Below, in pieces: positions 33,216-44,009 of a stretch of 59,955 nucleotides of DNA. Each line of letters starts with the position of its first letter. Position 1 is the first letter of the stretch. The notes below the pieces were generated by a model. That model made no database searches and was not told where the DNA came from. It saw only the letters and a list, made by a program, of their open reading frames with translations. Where the stretch lies: the NCBI GenBank assembly GCA_002261195.1, contig MVBO01000090.1, forward strand, positions 1 through 59,955, in the 5' to 3' direction. This DNA is from Bifiguratus adelaidae (lineage: Eukaryota > Mucoromycota > Endogonomycetes > Endogonales). Both the position numbers and the translations under genes were made by a program.

Positions 33216-34311
33216 ATGGCCGATGCAAGCACGACGGCTACAAGTCGCCTTGAACCGTTTCTCTTGCTTGCAAAAAGCGCTAAGGGTCTTGCTCTTGTCA
33301 AGCTGGTGCAGGATGCGCTCGCTGCACCCGGCGTGTTTGTCTTTGCGGAATTGTTAGCGCAGCCGAGTATCATAGAGGTAAGTGCTTGCTCAGGGGTTGG
33401 TGGCCTACTTATTGTCTTAGGCTCAGAGCGATCCTCAAGTACAGCCTCACTTGACGCTATTGCGTATCTTTTCGTACGGTACCTTTCAAGCTTACAAAGG
33501 TACGTCTCCTGCGCGTTGGTACATGTCGAGCCTGCCATACTGACTGCTCTCTCCCTTTATGCAGGCAATGCCTCCCAATTACCCGAGCTTACGGAACCGC
33601 AAGCGACAAAGTTAAAGCAGCTGTCCATCCTTACATTGGCTTCGCAGCAATCGGTAAGTCCAGTTTGACTACAAGCATCGACATTGAGATGTTTTATGAC
33701 AGACGATACCGTATCAAGTTTTGCTCAACTATCTAGAGATTGCCAAAGTCAGACAACTGGAGGATCTCATCATTGATGCCATGTATCAAGGTCTGCTCAA
33801 AGGAAAACTCGATCAACAAAAGCACAGATTAGAGGTGGAATACACCATAGGGAGGGATCTACGACCTGGCCAGCTCGACGAAATGTGCAACATTTTGCAG
33901 CAATGGTAGGTGCCTTGCGGATGTAATCGCAACGATCCTTTCTGAAACTTTTTCACCCAGGACGGCTACCTCACAGACAACACTCGCGACCATCGACAGC
34001 AAGATGGCGTCCGTCAATGACGCATTTGCTAGAAATCTAGCTGAAAAGGAAAACTATGCTAAGGAAGTAGAGCGACTAAAGACCGCCATCAAGGTCACAA
34101 AGTCGACGATGGCCGCCAATCTGGATCCTGAAATGCTGATGGCTGATCGCAATGGTGTAGATCGAGGTGGGGACGAAGATTTGTTTGAGCAATATGTGGA
34201 GGAAGATATATCTCGCGCGACCAAGTTGAAAAGGTAAGACATTTGGCATTCACATGTCATTATTCACCATGTCGTAGAGGTGCAAAGCGGCACTTTGCCA
34301 GCAGAAGGTAG
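33216..34311 (+). CDS. CSN7: COP9 signalosome complex subunit 7
   Basis: Six exons: 33216-33377, 33421-33499, 33565-33653, 33703-33905, 33961-34233, 34278-34311; 279 residues, the family's normal size. The PCI domain is seen in LRIFSYGTFQAYKGNASQLP, LTEPQATKLKQLSILTLA, IPYQVLLNYLEIAKVRQLED and LIIDAMYQGLLKGKLDQ, followed by RDLRPGQLDEMCNILQQW, all in the CSN7 order. A C-terminal coiled-coil (NLAEKENYAKEVERLKTAIK) and a basic end (GAKRHFASRR) follow. The COP9 signalosome removes NEDD8 from cullins. An ATG is also available in the divergent gene 35 bases away, so the two 5' leaders must overlap neighbouring coding DNA. Confidence 0.93.
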
Positions 34312-34404
34312 TGGTGTATATAGAGAACAATGTATGCAAAGGCCGCTTGCAAACGCGCCCTCGTGTCATAAAAGTCACAAATTCATTATAGATCGCGTTT
34401 CGGG

Positions 34405-34410
34405 ACGCGT
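34405..34410 (+). promoter_or_regulatory. MluI cell-cycle box (ACGCGT)
   Basis: ACGCGT lies 18 bases before the FEN1 start codon, in the 116-base gap after CSN7. ACGCGT is the site of the MBF complex that drives DNA-synthesis genes at G1/S in yeasts, and FEN1/RAD27 is a classic target. A one-off six-base match, so modest confidence. Confidence 0.4.
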
Positions 34411-34427
34411 GTAAACGACATCATAGT

Positions 34428-35920
34428 ATGGGAATTCACGGTTTAAACAAGCTCATAGCGGACAATGCGTCCAATGCCATCAAGTCCAATGAGATCAAGT
34501 CTTACTTTGGACGAAAGGTGGCAATTGACGCTTCTATGAGCATTTACCAGTTCATGATCGCAGTGAGACAACAGGACGGACAAATGCTGACCAACGAGTT
34601 TGGTGAGACGACAAGGTAGGTGGCGCAACAATGAATTAGCTACTTCGGATGCCGTTCTTTGACATATGGCCCTCAGTCATCTTATGGGCATGTTTTATCG
34701 AACAATCCGTATGGTGGATAATGGTATCAAGCCAGCATACGTATTTGACGGACGGCCGCCGACCCTCAAGTCTGGAGAACTCGCTATTCGGGCAGACAGA
34801 CGGCGAGAAGCAAAGACAAAGCTCGAAGATGTCAAGGAGACAGGTAGGAAGGGCGGTGGGAGCGAAGTCAATCGAATTGATCTGATCGAGTGTTCTGTTT
34901 TAGGCACAAATGAAGAGATTGATCGATTCAGTCGACGAACGGTTCGAGTGACCAAGGAGCACAATGACGAATGCAAACGACTACTTAAGCTGATGGGCAT
35001 CCCCTATGTGGAGGCACCTTGTGAAGCTGAGGCGCAGTGCGCGGCTCTCGCCAAAGCAGGAAAGGTAGGCGCTAAGCGTGGGCTGCAGGCCACCAGACAC
35101 GCCGTTGCTCACTCCCTCCTCCAGGTTTACGCTGCAGCTTCCGAGGATATGGATACTTTAACATTCGCTTCTCCCATTCTTTTAAGACATCTCACATTTA
35201 GCGAACAACGCAAGATGCCCATTGACGAAGTCCACTTGGACAAGGCGTTGGCTGGCCTAGACATCGACATGGATCAGTTCATTGATCTCTCCATCTTGCT
35301 TGGATGTGACTATGTGGAGAATATTAAAGGTGTGGGACCTGCACGCGCGATTCAGATGATCCGGGAATACAAGTGCCTAGAGAAAATCATCCCAGCCTTG
35401 CCGGAGAAGCTGCGAGAAGCTGTGCCAGCCGACTGGAAATATGCAGAGGCAAGAGAGTTGTTCAAGAATCCTGAAGTAGCGAATCCCGACGAAATCGAGG
35501 TAGGTCCGATTCGAAGATCATCAATCGTCATGCTCATCATTATCCTGTTCCCAGCTTAAATGGGAGGAGCCAGACATGGAGGGACTTGTCAAGTTTCTGG
35601 TACAGGAAAAGGGATTCAAGTAGGTTAAAGCTGGCGTCGTCGCATTCATTGGCCGCGTCTTAACAATGATTCCTTACAGCGAGGAACGAGTACGAAGAGC
35701 TGCCGAGAAGCTTCACAAGAATGTAAAGACCGCGACACAGGGACGTCTTGATGGTTTCTTCACTGTCCTTCCATCAAGTCCCTCAAAACGAAAGGTAAAT
35801 TCGGGCATATTGCGTTCCATGCGCTAATATTATCAAAAGGTGGATGATAAGGCAAAGGCCGCGGACAAGAAGGCAAAGCCCAATGCAAAAGGTGCTGGAC
35901 GAGGAAAGCCACGGAAATGA
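34428..35920 (+). CDS. FEN1: Flap endonuclease 1
   Basis: Seven exons: 34428-34615, 34677-34843, 34904-35064, 35125-35499, 35555-35619, 35680-35794, 35840-35920; 383 residues. The N-terminal nuclease block begins [14 protein letters not shown] with [12 protein letters not shown], then AYVFDGRPP. The internal block has [20 protein letters not shown] and [19 protein letters not shown], carrying the metal-binding acidic residues and the helix-hairpin-helix. The PCNA-binding box QGRLDGFF sits near residue 345, before a lysine-rich tail. The enzyme cuts 5' flaps in Okazaki fragment maturation and long-patch base excision repair in the nucleus. Intron 3 (34844-34903) and intron 4 are 60 nt each, so retention would not shift the frame. 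Confidence 0.97.
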
Positions 35921-36105
35921 GAGATGTAGACACGTATGTGCCAGTCCATTTTATTCGAAGGTACGCCGTGTTCTTCCGACAACATCGACGGCGGGCTGGT
36001 GTGCAGAGAGATATGATACAATTGTAATTTTAGGTCTTGCCCATTCAAACACATCGCAAAAGCTGACATGTTAACAAGCATCATCTTGCATGCCCTCTAC
36101 ATCTT

Positions 36106-36398
36106 TTACTTTTGGCCCTAGAAGCGGAAGGTCAGTGAGGCCACAATCCTTGTGTGGTATGTTGGCATGTTTACCCTAGCCATCTTCGTGGTACCATAAA
36201 GTGCACCGGTCAATCCAAGCGCAATAGCGACAAAGATGGGGTAAGCAAACAGTCGGTCCCGAGGTCCCTTCAACCACAAGGGCGTCGAATTGTGAGCCTA
36301 CACCCGAGTGTTAGCGGGTCTGCTTATAGCGGCCGGCGGTCTACCTGAAACAATCGCTGATGCTCGATAACACGGTTCGGTCTATTAAGGATACCCAT
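36106..36398 (-). CDS. Cytochrome c oxidase subunit 7 (VIIa-like)
   Basis: Three exons, 36398-36345, 36297-36175 and 36117-36106, give only 62 residues. It opens MGILNRPNRVIEHQRLFQ, continues NSTPLWLKGPRDRLFAYPIF, a conserved element of fungal COX7 proteins, and has one membrane span (IFVAIALGLTGALYG). The last exon has three codons plus stop; its acceptor CTTCTAG with branch CACTGACC ends the protein KMARGQK, the short basic end expected. Ignoring that intron would add 20 odd residues. The subunit sits in the inner mitochondrial membrane as part of respiratory complex IV. The gene lies tail to tail with FEN1 (186 bp apart). Confidence 0.75.
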
Positions 36399-36538
36399 GA
36401 TGGTTACAGCAAGCGAGAAAAAGCACAGGATACTGAGTGCCTTTTGCCTCCTTATTATACCACCTGCCTACATCATCCCACATTGGGCCAAGTGTCCATG
36501 GGAAAATTGACCACCATGCGCGCACTTGTGTGACATCC

Positions 36539-37236
36539 TTACGGCGACGCTTTATACAGGTAATAGCCCTGCTGCGGGTCGCTACACATTAAGCTGGTAT
36601 CTAGATCTTGTATAGGCCATTGAAGCGAGACCACAATAGCCCCTAATTGCAGGCACTCCGCCAATAGAGGTTTTAGCTTCACGAGGGCATCCGGCAGTAG
36701 GTATACAAAAACAACAGAACACTCGGCTAACACGTCGATCGCACGCTTGTTCTCGGCCCGTTGGGTATCCTGCGGCTCGGGCCAGGGATAGATTGACCCC
36801 TCTCCGGTCATGTCGCCTACCCATAGTTCCATCCTTTTGATGTCTTTCTCTCCTGCCTTTTCGCGGATCGAGACCAGCAACGCCTTGTCCAGCTCGATGC
36901 CAATCACTTTGGTCAGTCCCGTCTTCCATCGATCCAAAGCCGCAAATAAGATGACACCATCCCCACATCCCAAATCAGCAATCTGAAACTGATCGCGATG
37001 CACGTGAAGCGAGACTGCGTCCAATGCGGCGGTGAGCTGCTGCTGAGGCGCTGGTCGATAGGGGGAAATCAGACCAGATTGCCTATACACATGAAGATGC
37101 GTGAGAGATCCGTGTTTTTCGACTCGGATGTTGCACAAAGTCTACAGTTTCCTTACCAATCATACCCGTACAAGCGTTTTGGCTTGGGAGCTGTCGCCAA
37201 TAGATCTGGGTTCCTTGTATACGCGTCTTCTTCCAT
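36539..37236 (-). CDS. SAM-dependent methyltransferase (FAM173/ATPSCKMT-like)
   Basis: Two exons, 37236-37157 and 37082-36539, 207 residues. The join restores LYGYDWQSGLISPYRPAPQQ. Motif I of class I methyltransferases is FQIADLGCGDGVILFAAL, the acidic end of strand 2 is VIGIELDKALL, motif II is MELWVGDMTG, and AECSVVFVYLLPDALVKLKP matches the VVF.YLLP element seen in FAM173-type lysine methyltransferases, which act on mitochondrial proteins such as ATP synthase subunit c or the ANT carrier. The substrate assignment is inference; the methyltransferase fold is clear. Starts 200 bases from the divergent selenoprotein H-like gene. Confidence 0.75.
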
Positions 37237-37435
37237 CTCTTCGCGCTTGACAGCGCTAAACAAACGAAGAATAACCAGTCACAAGCTAAAGAATATTTAA
37301 AGGCGATACAAAAAACGTCTTTGTGTCGGTTCTTCTTTATCTCTCTCTTCCGCACGCACGCTCTTCATCCATAAGGCATCAACACTCTTCCTTGCCTTGA
37401 TCTCGGGTAATTGAAGGCGATCATAGACAATTATC

Positions 37436-38344
37436 ATGCCGCCCAAGAGAAAGTCCACGGACGAGGTTACCACCCCGCTGCGCAGGTCGGCGCGGAGTTC
37501 GACGGCCAGCAAGACGGAGGCTGCACCAGCGGCGCCGAAGCGAAAGCCGAGTACGAAAAAGAAGGAAAACGGGTCTGCACAGAATGGAGCTGCCACCACA
37601 GAGGTCGCAGCCGGACATCCAGCTCAAGCTCTTGATTCTACGGAGAACAAGGAAGATAGTGCCTTGGCACCGGGCCAAGTTCCAGCCAGCGCCGATACTG
37701 CTGCTCTTGTCGGTAATGGCGGCACCGCCTCTGCACCCACAGATACGACCCCCACTGTCACCGATATTGCCCCGGATGTCGCGGCTGAACCCAAGGCGAA
37801 GAAGGTTAAACTTTCGGGAGAATCAGCTGTTCCACACGCTATGGGAGCATCTCATGGAGCTTTGCCTACCGAAATCTCTGGTGGCACTGCTGTTCCACCT
37901 GGTGTGGGCGGCGTAGGCATCGAATCGGATGAGAAGAATGAGCTCGGTGCTGGTAAGACAGGTGAAGCGGCCAAGGTCGTAGGTGGCGCCGCGCTTGACG
38001 GCGAGAACGCGCAGGGTGAGGGTGCGCACGTCAGCATCGAGCAAGCGTAAGTGCTGATCTAATCAACGGTCTGAATGGGGCACAACTCAGGCAGAACTTT
38101 TAGGAATACCTGAGGTACCTACCGGTCCAACGCCAACAAAGTAGCCGCCGCAATCAAGAAAGCATATCCGCTTGTGAAGGTGACCATCAACGACACGAAG
38201 CCACGTCGGGATAGTTTCGAGATCACAGTGTCAAAAAATGGCGACAGCAAGTGCGTTTGGACAGGTCTCAAAAAAGGACCTCCGAGAAAACTCAAGTTTG
38301 TCCAACCGGACGAAGCGGTTAGACTCGTTGGTTCAGCCTTGTAA
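37436..38344 (+). CDS. Candidate selenoprotein H (Rdx family) with in-frame TGA as selenocysteine
   Basis: Two exons, 37436-38046 and 38104-38344, 283 residues if TGA at 38111-38113 is read as selenocysteine. The first exon has a basic start (MPPKRKSTDEVTTPLRRSAR) and a long low-complexity A/G/T-rich stretch. The thioredoxin-like domain starts HVSIEQA at the exon end and continues NT-Sec-GTYRSNANKVAAAI. It goes on with INDTKPRRDSFEITV and ends with VWTGLKKGPPRKLKF, the hallmark of selenoprotein H. Aligned with animal SelH (IEHCTSU-RVY), the TGA falls exactly on Sec, while the partner cysteine of CxxU is alanine here. The intron (57 nt, GTAAGT...TTTTAG) is the only one tried that keeps the downstream frame, and it leaves TGA inside exon 2. 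A SECIS follows. SelH is a nuclear/nucleolar redox protein. Confidence 0.8.
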
Positions 38345-38430
38345 AGTCCTAGTTTTGTTTTGATTCATACTTGCGCTTTACTTCTCGCGCGCTTGTTATA
38401 TACGTATCGTATTCCGTCTTGTTTGGTCGT

Positions 38431-38495
38431 TTATCCAGCTGATGACGGTAACGCCTAAAATTGGCTTCACCAAAGGGCCTTATCCTGAAAAATGG
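38431..38495 (+). promoter_or_regulatory. Type II SECIS element
   Basis: In the 3' region, 98 nt after the first quartet-side reference point following stop 38344, the RNA can form the eukaryotic SECIS core. The quartet is ATGA at 38442-38445 with TGA at 38486-38488. Helix II pairs 38447-38456 with 38475-38484 (GGTAA-C-GCCT with GGGC-C-TTATC, one C-C mismatch, wobbles allowed). The apical AAAA is at 38457-38460. A 4-bp mini-helix TTGG/CCAA (38461-38464 with 38470-38473, loop CTTCA) makes it type II. A short lower helix TCCA/TGGA lies outside the quartet. The 11-12 nt spacing between quartet and apical adenines is right for a SECIS. It would recruit SBP2 and EFSec. Confidence 0.78.
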
Positions 38496-38618
38496 AGCAT
38501 TGGATCATAAAACCTTGCAAATAAAACGAGACGACAGCGAGAATATCTCACCCACAACAAAGTGGTTTTTACTTTTGGTGTATAGGATACAGGAAACATG
38601 GGTCTAGGTCTAATCCAT

Positions 38619-40022
38619 CTAGGCGTGTTGCGATTTAAGCTCTTTTTGACTGTCCGCTAGCCACGTCTTAAGCTTTTCTACTTGCGTCATCACGTTCTGT
38701 CGGCTCGTTCCACCGGGCGTGGTGCGGTTCTCTACGCTTCGCTCAGGATTCCAAATGGAGGTGACATCAGGTTCAAAGGCGGCGTGCAACGTTTTGAGAT
38801 CCTCGACCGACAAGTCTGCCATACTGCATTGTCGATCCTCAGCGAGCTTGACGGCAGCACCGGCAATGTGGTGGGTTTCCCGGAACGGAACACCTTTTCG
38901 GACCAGATATTCGGCAAGATCGGTCGCCAGCATATCCGGGGTGAGTGCCGCGCGCATCTTTTCGGCATTGATGGAAAGGGTAGACAAGACACCTGTCGTG
39001 ATTTGCAAGCAGCCAGAGATGGTGGTGACGGCATCAAAGAGAGGCTCCTTGTCTTCTTGGAGATCCTTGTTATAGGTGGAAGGAACGCCCTTGTAGGTCA
39101 TCATGAAACCAGCCATGTCACCAAAGACACGTCCGCTCTTGCCACGCAAAAGTTCCAAACTGTCGGGATTCTTCTTCTGTGGCATGAGCGATGAGCCTGT
39201 ACTGTAAGCATCAGCGAGCTTGACAAAGCCGAATTCGGCGGTGGAATAGATGATGAGATCCTCGGCGAAACGAGATACGTGAGACATGGTGAGGGAGGTC
39301 CAGAATAGAAACTCGGCGACAAAGTCTCGGTCAGATACAGCCGAGAGCGAGTTGGGTATAATGTCCGAGAAGCCAAGTTGCTGAGCAAGGTACTCTCGAT
39401 CTAGAGTGAAGGGATTACCGGCAAGCGCACCGCAGCCCAAGGGCAAGACATTCAATCGCTCCAAATATTGTTCTAAGCGGATAGCGTCGTTTTGCCAAGA
39501 GAGCGCGTACGATAGCAACAGATGCGACCACCGAATTGGTTGTGCGCGTTGCAGGTGGGTATAACCAGGCATGAGAACGTCCACCTCATTCTCGGCGCGC
39601 TTTACGCACACGGCTATAAGCTCCTTGAGAATGGCCGAGATCTTGGAGACCTCCTCCCGAGTCCACATCCGCATGTCAGTCGCCACTTGATCATTTCGAC
39701 TTCTGCCCGTATGAAGTTTGCCAGCAACACTTCCTACAAGCTCACCAAGTCGGCGCTCGTTGGCCGTATGAATATCCTCATCTCCAGGTGCCAGTTTGAA
39801 CGTCTTGTTCGCCCATTCTTGCTGCACCTTGCCTAGGCCGTCCACCAGCGTATCGGCTTCCTCCTGAGTAATGATACCAGCTTTCGCGAGCGCTTTTGCA
39901 TAAGCCATCGATCCGATGCAGTCAGCATCATACATTTTGCAATCGTAAGAGATGGAGGCGTTGAACTCCTCCATGAGAGGATCTGTTTTGCCCGTGAAAC
40001 GGCCTCCCCAGAGTCGAGACAT
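38619..40022 (-). CDS. ARG4: Argininosuccinate lyase
   Basis: Single exon, 467 residues, the standard length. It opens [20 protein letters not shown], has [17 protein letters not shown] (written [17 protein letters not shown]), [20 protein letters not shown] with the catalytic histidine, and the superfamily signature [16 protein letters not shown] with the catalytic serine loop. The enzyme splits argininosuccinate into arginine and fumarate, the last step of arginine synthesis and part of the urea cycle. Its 3' end converges with the selenoprotein H gene; the SECIS lies in the 274-base gap. A Gcn4-like site is 140 bases upstream. Confidence 0.97.
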   Translation of the reverse strand: MSRLWGGRFTGKTDPLMEEFNASISYDCKMYDADCIGSMAYAKALAKAGIITQEEADTLVDGLGKVQQEWANKTFKLAPGDEDIHTANERRLGELVGSVAGKLHTGRSRNDQVATDMRMWTREEVSKISAILKELIAVCVKRAENEVDVLMPGYTHLQRAQPIRWSHLLLSYALSWQNDAIRLEQYLERLNVLPLGCGALAGNPFTLDREYLAQQLGFSDIIPNSLSAVSDRDFVAEFLFWTSLTMSHVSRFAEDLIIYSTAEFGFVKLADAYSTGSSLMPQKKNPDSLELLRGKSGRVFGDMAGFMMTYKGVPSTYNKDLQEDKEPLFDAVTTISGCLQITTGVLSTLSINAEKMRAALTPDMLATDLAEYLVRKGVPFRETHHIAGAAVKLAEDRQCSMADLSVEDLKTLHAAFEPDVTSIWNPERSVENRTTPGGTSRQNVMTQVEKLKTWLADSQKELKSQHA

Positions 40023-40891
40023 AATTGAAACGTGTGAAATCTCCCAGAAACCAAAAAGGTATGCTTTTATATTTAGGCAGTCACGCTGCGATATCTTATC
40101 ATTGATTGATTAGCGCAAGAACAATAGCGGTTGGAACAGAGGGTCATTTGGATACAAGGAGAGTCACGAATGCATTGACGGTGTAGAATGTGTAGGTTGT
40201 GCACCAGAGTATGCGGAAATATTGGCATCGAACGATTTCTGTGGTATGCTTAAAAGCAGATGGTGAAATGGAGGTATAGTGCCAATAGGTATTCTATTGG
40301 TTCTCACTCTCTCTTCCTCTCCGTTCTACTCTCCTTTACCGTGTTTGGAAAATGATCATGTGTAGACCACGTGCATAATGATGCAAGCGCAAGGTCCACT
40401 TGCATAAATCGCACCATTGCAAACATATCCATTGGACAATGTTAACAATCAAACAATTACAAAGGAGCTTTTTCCGAGACATTACCGCGTGCTAACTCAA
40501 CCTTTATCGACAAGGTCGATTGATAGCTGTTTTGCTTACAAGTCAACTCTGCATTGTAAGTATATTCCAGCTCAGAAATCGGTCAGGTGAGGAGATGCCA
40601 TTCTGGGCAATGTACCACCACAAAGCCAAAGTGGGGAAGGGACACATGGTCACCGTCGATGATTACCGAATAAGACACCGGTGACCTCTCACTTGCTCTC
40701 CTTGTCCAAAAGCTGGCGAAACGGTTCAGAGAGTTTTGCCAGTTGGGTAGGACTAGTTTGCAGCGTACCGGCCTATTGTTAAAGCTATTGTGTTCAACAA
40801 CGCTAACATGTCTTATCTTCATCCTCCGCAGTCGCATTGTTGGAGGCGATATTCCCTTCCGGCCGGCGGTAGCTTTACTTACAGTATCAAA
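40023..40891. promoter_or_regulatory. Divergent promoter region with Gcn4-like site
   Basis: Region between ARG4 and the TCP11/SOK1-like gene. GAGTCA at 40161-40166 reads TGACTC on the ARG4 strand, the core of the Gcn4/CpcA site (TGASTCA) used for amino-acid starvation control; it matches six of seven bases. CCACGTGC near 40359 is an E-box-like site. No gene is supported here; the ATG at 40808 opens a frame that only extends the next protein by a non-conserved leader. Confidence 0.4.
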
Positions 40892-43800
40892 ATGTCGTCT
40901 CGGACGAGGAGTACTACACCCACGCCAACGCCCTCGCCTCCTCCAGAGAGAGCATCGCAGGACGACCTATTCCAGCTCGAACTTTTGGATGCCTCGTTTG
41001 AGAACGGTATGAGGCTCAACAGCACATCTACTTCGGCTTTCATCGAGATTCGTATACCTTCCTATCTACTGATCCCTTCGAAACGGCCTTTTCATGTCGC
41101 TCAAAGATTCCGATACGAGCCAGTGGATCGCGACTATCACCTCTTGCATACTGCTCTGGCGCAGAGCCGTCGGGAGACCTTATTGAGGCAACGTCGAGAG
41201 TTGTGTGCAAAGCATGTCAGTCGAGCTAAAGAAATTGCCAAGCGACATCGCAAGAGCGTAGAAGAAAGCAAAGGTAGGTCAAATGAAGATGTGGCCACAG
41301 TACTATAGCATTGGAAGTCCTTACCATGGCCATGCCGTATAGAGTCAAAGAAGCAGCAGCTGGAACATCGACTTCGAATTACCGAAAGCCGTCGAGAGAA
41401 ATTGTTGAATATCCCACGAACACAACATTTGTCGAATCGGACTTCATTCGGATCAACCGGCGAGGACATGAATCCTCAGCTGTCGTCCCGTCGGAATTCC
41501 ACGGTATCGGGTGATAAGCAAGCCATCAAACGTCGGGCTTTGGAACCTTATATGCAAAAATGGCTTGCACACGGGCTGTCCATGCAAAAAGCATCCTCGG
41601 CTGCCTTTTCTGATCTCATATCTATCGTACAAAACAAGTCCCTTGTCCATTTGACCGGTCAAGTTCTCTATCTGTTGAACAATCTCTTGCACGGGGGTGG
41701 AAGAAAATCGGATTTGAGTGAAAAGGCTAGCCATACACTCAATGGCAATCCCTTGAAACGAATATCTGGACCGCGCGTGTTTCTAACCGCCTATCTGCTG
41801 GTTGGACAGCCAGCTCAGATACTCGGGCCTTCCCACGCAGACCACCAGGTAAGTCGCAACGCGGCGAACACGTGACCAGTCTGGCACGCGAGAAGGACGC
41901 GTAAGCGCGACTACAATAACCTTTTCGTTCCCTGGCATGGCCACCATGACCAGTCATGGCACCATTACGGACGCTGACTATCAAGCCTTACAGGAACTGA
42001 TAGACTCTGCCAAGCAAATGCTGACAGATTTTGAGCGTTGGCTTCCAACCCGTCAACGACCTCAGTCAGAAGCCGAACTTGTCAGCTTTGAGCAATCGTG
42101 GCTGTCATTTCGACATCTCTTTGCTGCATGGAAGGCTAGAGATGCTAGTCGCATTGTGGATAGCATGCTTGAACATGCCATGGAAATTGAGACATTATAC
42201 GATACCATTATTGAGAAGGATATGGCTCCTCCGCAACCAATCAAGCAGCAAATCCAACGACAACGCGCCGAAATTCGAGCACAAATACAACGGCTAGGAG
42301 GAGCGGACGCTGTGCGCAGGCTAGACAGTGTATTGGCTACAATAGAGCGAGAGCGTGCCGACCGTGCAGCTGCGCGACAGCAAGCAGACGATAACATGTC
42401 GGTTTTACCAAGCACTGATCCAGCAATGACTTTAGATGCAGCATTGCCGAAAGACAAAGTCCCCGCAGCTCATCGTACGGAAGCTCACATGTCTCAGAAT
42501 CCCAGCACGGCTTCCGATACGGACCAATCAGCTGAGGCAGCGCGCATCCTCGAATCATTGGCCGCAATGCCTACAGAGAATGTGATTCTACTGCATGAAA
42601 TTGCCGTGGATCCCAATTTCCATCTGCAAAAGTGGGGCAAGAGTGCGGTGGAGGACAGAGTGCGTGAAGTGATGACAAGAGCATTTTTCGACTCGATGCG
42701 GGAAGATTTTTCGCAGGCCAATTACGCACGATGGCTGCCTGGACTCATCAAGGACATTCAAGAGGTAAGCGATTGCTCTGTGCATTAAACAGTGAAATCA
42801 GGAAGGAGGTTGACGTACGTCTCTCTAGCGATTAACTTCTCTGGTACCGCCACGTTCGTCCATGCAGCAAACCATTCAAGAGGTTTTGGACCAAGATCTC
42901 ATTACACAACAATTAGTGCGCAACATCTTTGATGTCCGGCATTGTCTCGATTTTGTCTGGAACACCATGGCAGCAATTTGCGCCCCCGTCCGCGATGAGC
43001 AGGTGCAAGAGCTCAAAGCGATGGTGGCTACCGCCGATGTGGTCGACCAATTCAAGGCCACATTAGAGTTGCTGGACGAGATGAATCTGGATCTTGCCAA
43101 CTTCCAGATTGCCACGCTCCGTCCGTTTTTGACTTCCAAAGCCCAAGAGTACGAACGGCAATCTTTCGCAAGAGCAATACAAGAACAACGTATACCCGCT
43201 TCTCTACCCAAGACTCGAGCTTGGCTACAGAAGGCTTGGTCGGATGTACAGGAAGCTGCAGCTCAGCGCACCCCTGATCCAGGCTCATCTGCGGATGTCG
43301 TCGACAGCCGCTTTGATCATATTCACAATGAAGCGCTCGTGAGCTACGTCATGTCCACCGAACCTCTCAACGAAGCCAATTGCCCAGAAACGCTACGACT
43401 TGACTTGCACCGTCTGATAAAGATGGCTAATAATATTGTCCATGCCAATAGCGTCGTCACCCTCGTCATGCTCGCCAAGAACGCGGCGCCAATGCAGCAT
43501 CCTATGCGCTCAGATGTGGACCATGAATGTGTCAAGACGCTCAAAGATCGTCTTTACATTCTCTTACAAGGCAACGCTCAATTCGACCATCTATCCTCCG
43601 AACTCGAACATGCCCTCGCTCAACCGACGCCAAACGCTTCTTTTACCCTGGACGAAGCCACCATATCGACCTTGCGTTCCATGGTTGAGAAGACGATATC
43701 CTTTCGCGATCCCATCTATAACCTGTTTTCACGACGTATACACACGGCGCTCAAACACCATGTTACCACGGGTAAACCCGCCAAACAAGAGACCCTACAG

Positions 43801-43929
43801 TCGTACGGACTCGGTTGTCTGGAGAGTGAACTACAGACGCTTGGGGAGGAGCTATATCGTCTTGGTCGCTATCATCGACAAGTGTACGCGTCCTATCTGG
43901 ATGCCATGTTGCAAGAACTTGTATCATAG
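40892..43929 (+). CDS. TCP11/SOK1-family protein
   Basis: Four exons: 40892-41273, 41343-41848, 41994-42764, 42829-43929; 919 residues. A charged coiled-coil (RAKEIAKRHRKSVEESK, then SKKQQLEHRLRITESRREK) is rebuilt across intron 1. The Tcp11 domain covers the second half, with LLHEIAVDPNFHLQ, DRVREVMTRAFFDSMRED, RLTSLVPPRSSMQQTI and DVRHCLDFVWNTMAAICAPV RDEQV in the family order. Yeast SOK1 overexpression suppresses loss of cAMP-dependent protein kinase; the biochemical role is unknown. Intron 2 is 145 nt with branch GCTGAC; an alternative 31-nt intron ending at 41879 also keeps the frame and would add 38 residues, so this join is uncertain. Confidence 0.82.
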
Positions 43930-44009
43930 TGATGTAAGAAAGATCAACTTGAGTCTTTAGACATAAAACACGGTAACTGTACAATTCACAAGACGTCAAC
44001 CTCGGTCTT

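Noticed and set aside
38047-38113. Alternative acceptor CTGAG at 38113 that would remove the TGA of the selenoprotein H gene
   Set aside because: Joining 38046 to 38114 puts the conserved block out of frame (reads AYLPVQRQ), so it cannot replace the Sec reading.
38342-38344. Idea that the TGA at 38111 is an ordinary stop and the rest is untranslated
   Set aside because: The 77 codons after it encode the conserved C-terminal SelH motif with intact frame up to TAA 38344, and a SECIS follows.
41849-41993. 31-nt intron (41849-41879) in the TCP11/SOK1-like gene
   Set aside because: It keeps the frame but is shorter than any other intron here (smallest otherwise 40-42 nt) and lacks a branch site; the 145-nt version has GCTGAC before its acceptor. 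Left as an uncertainty.
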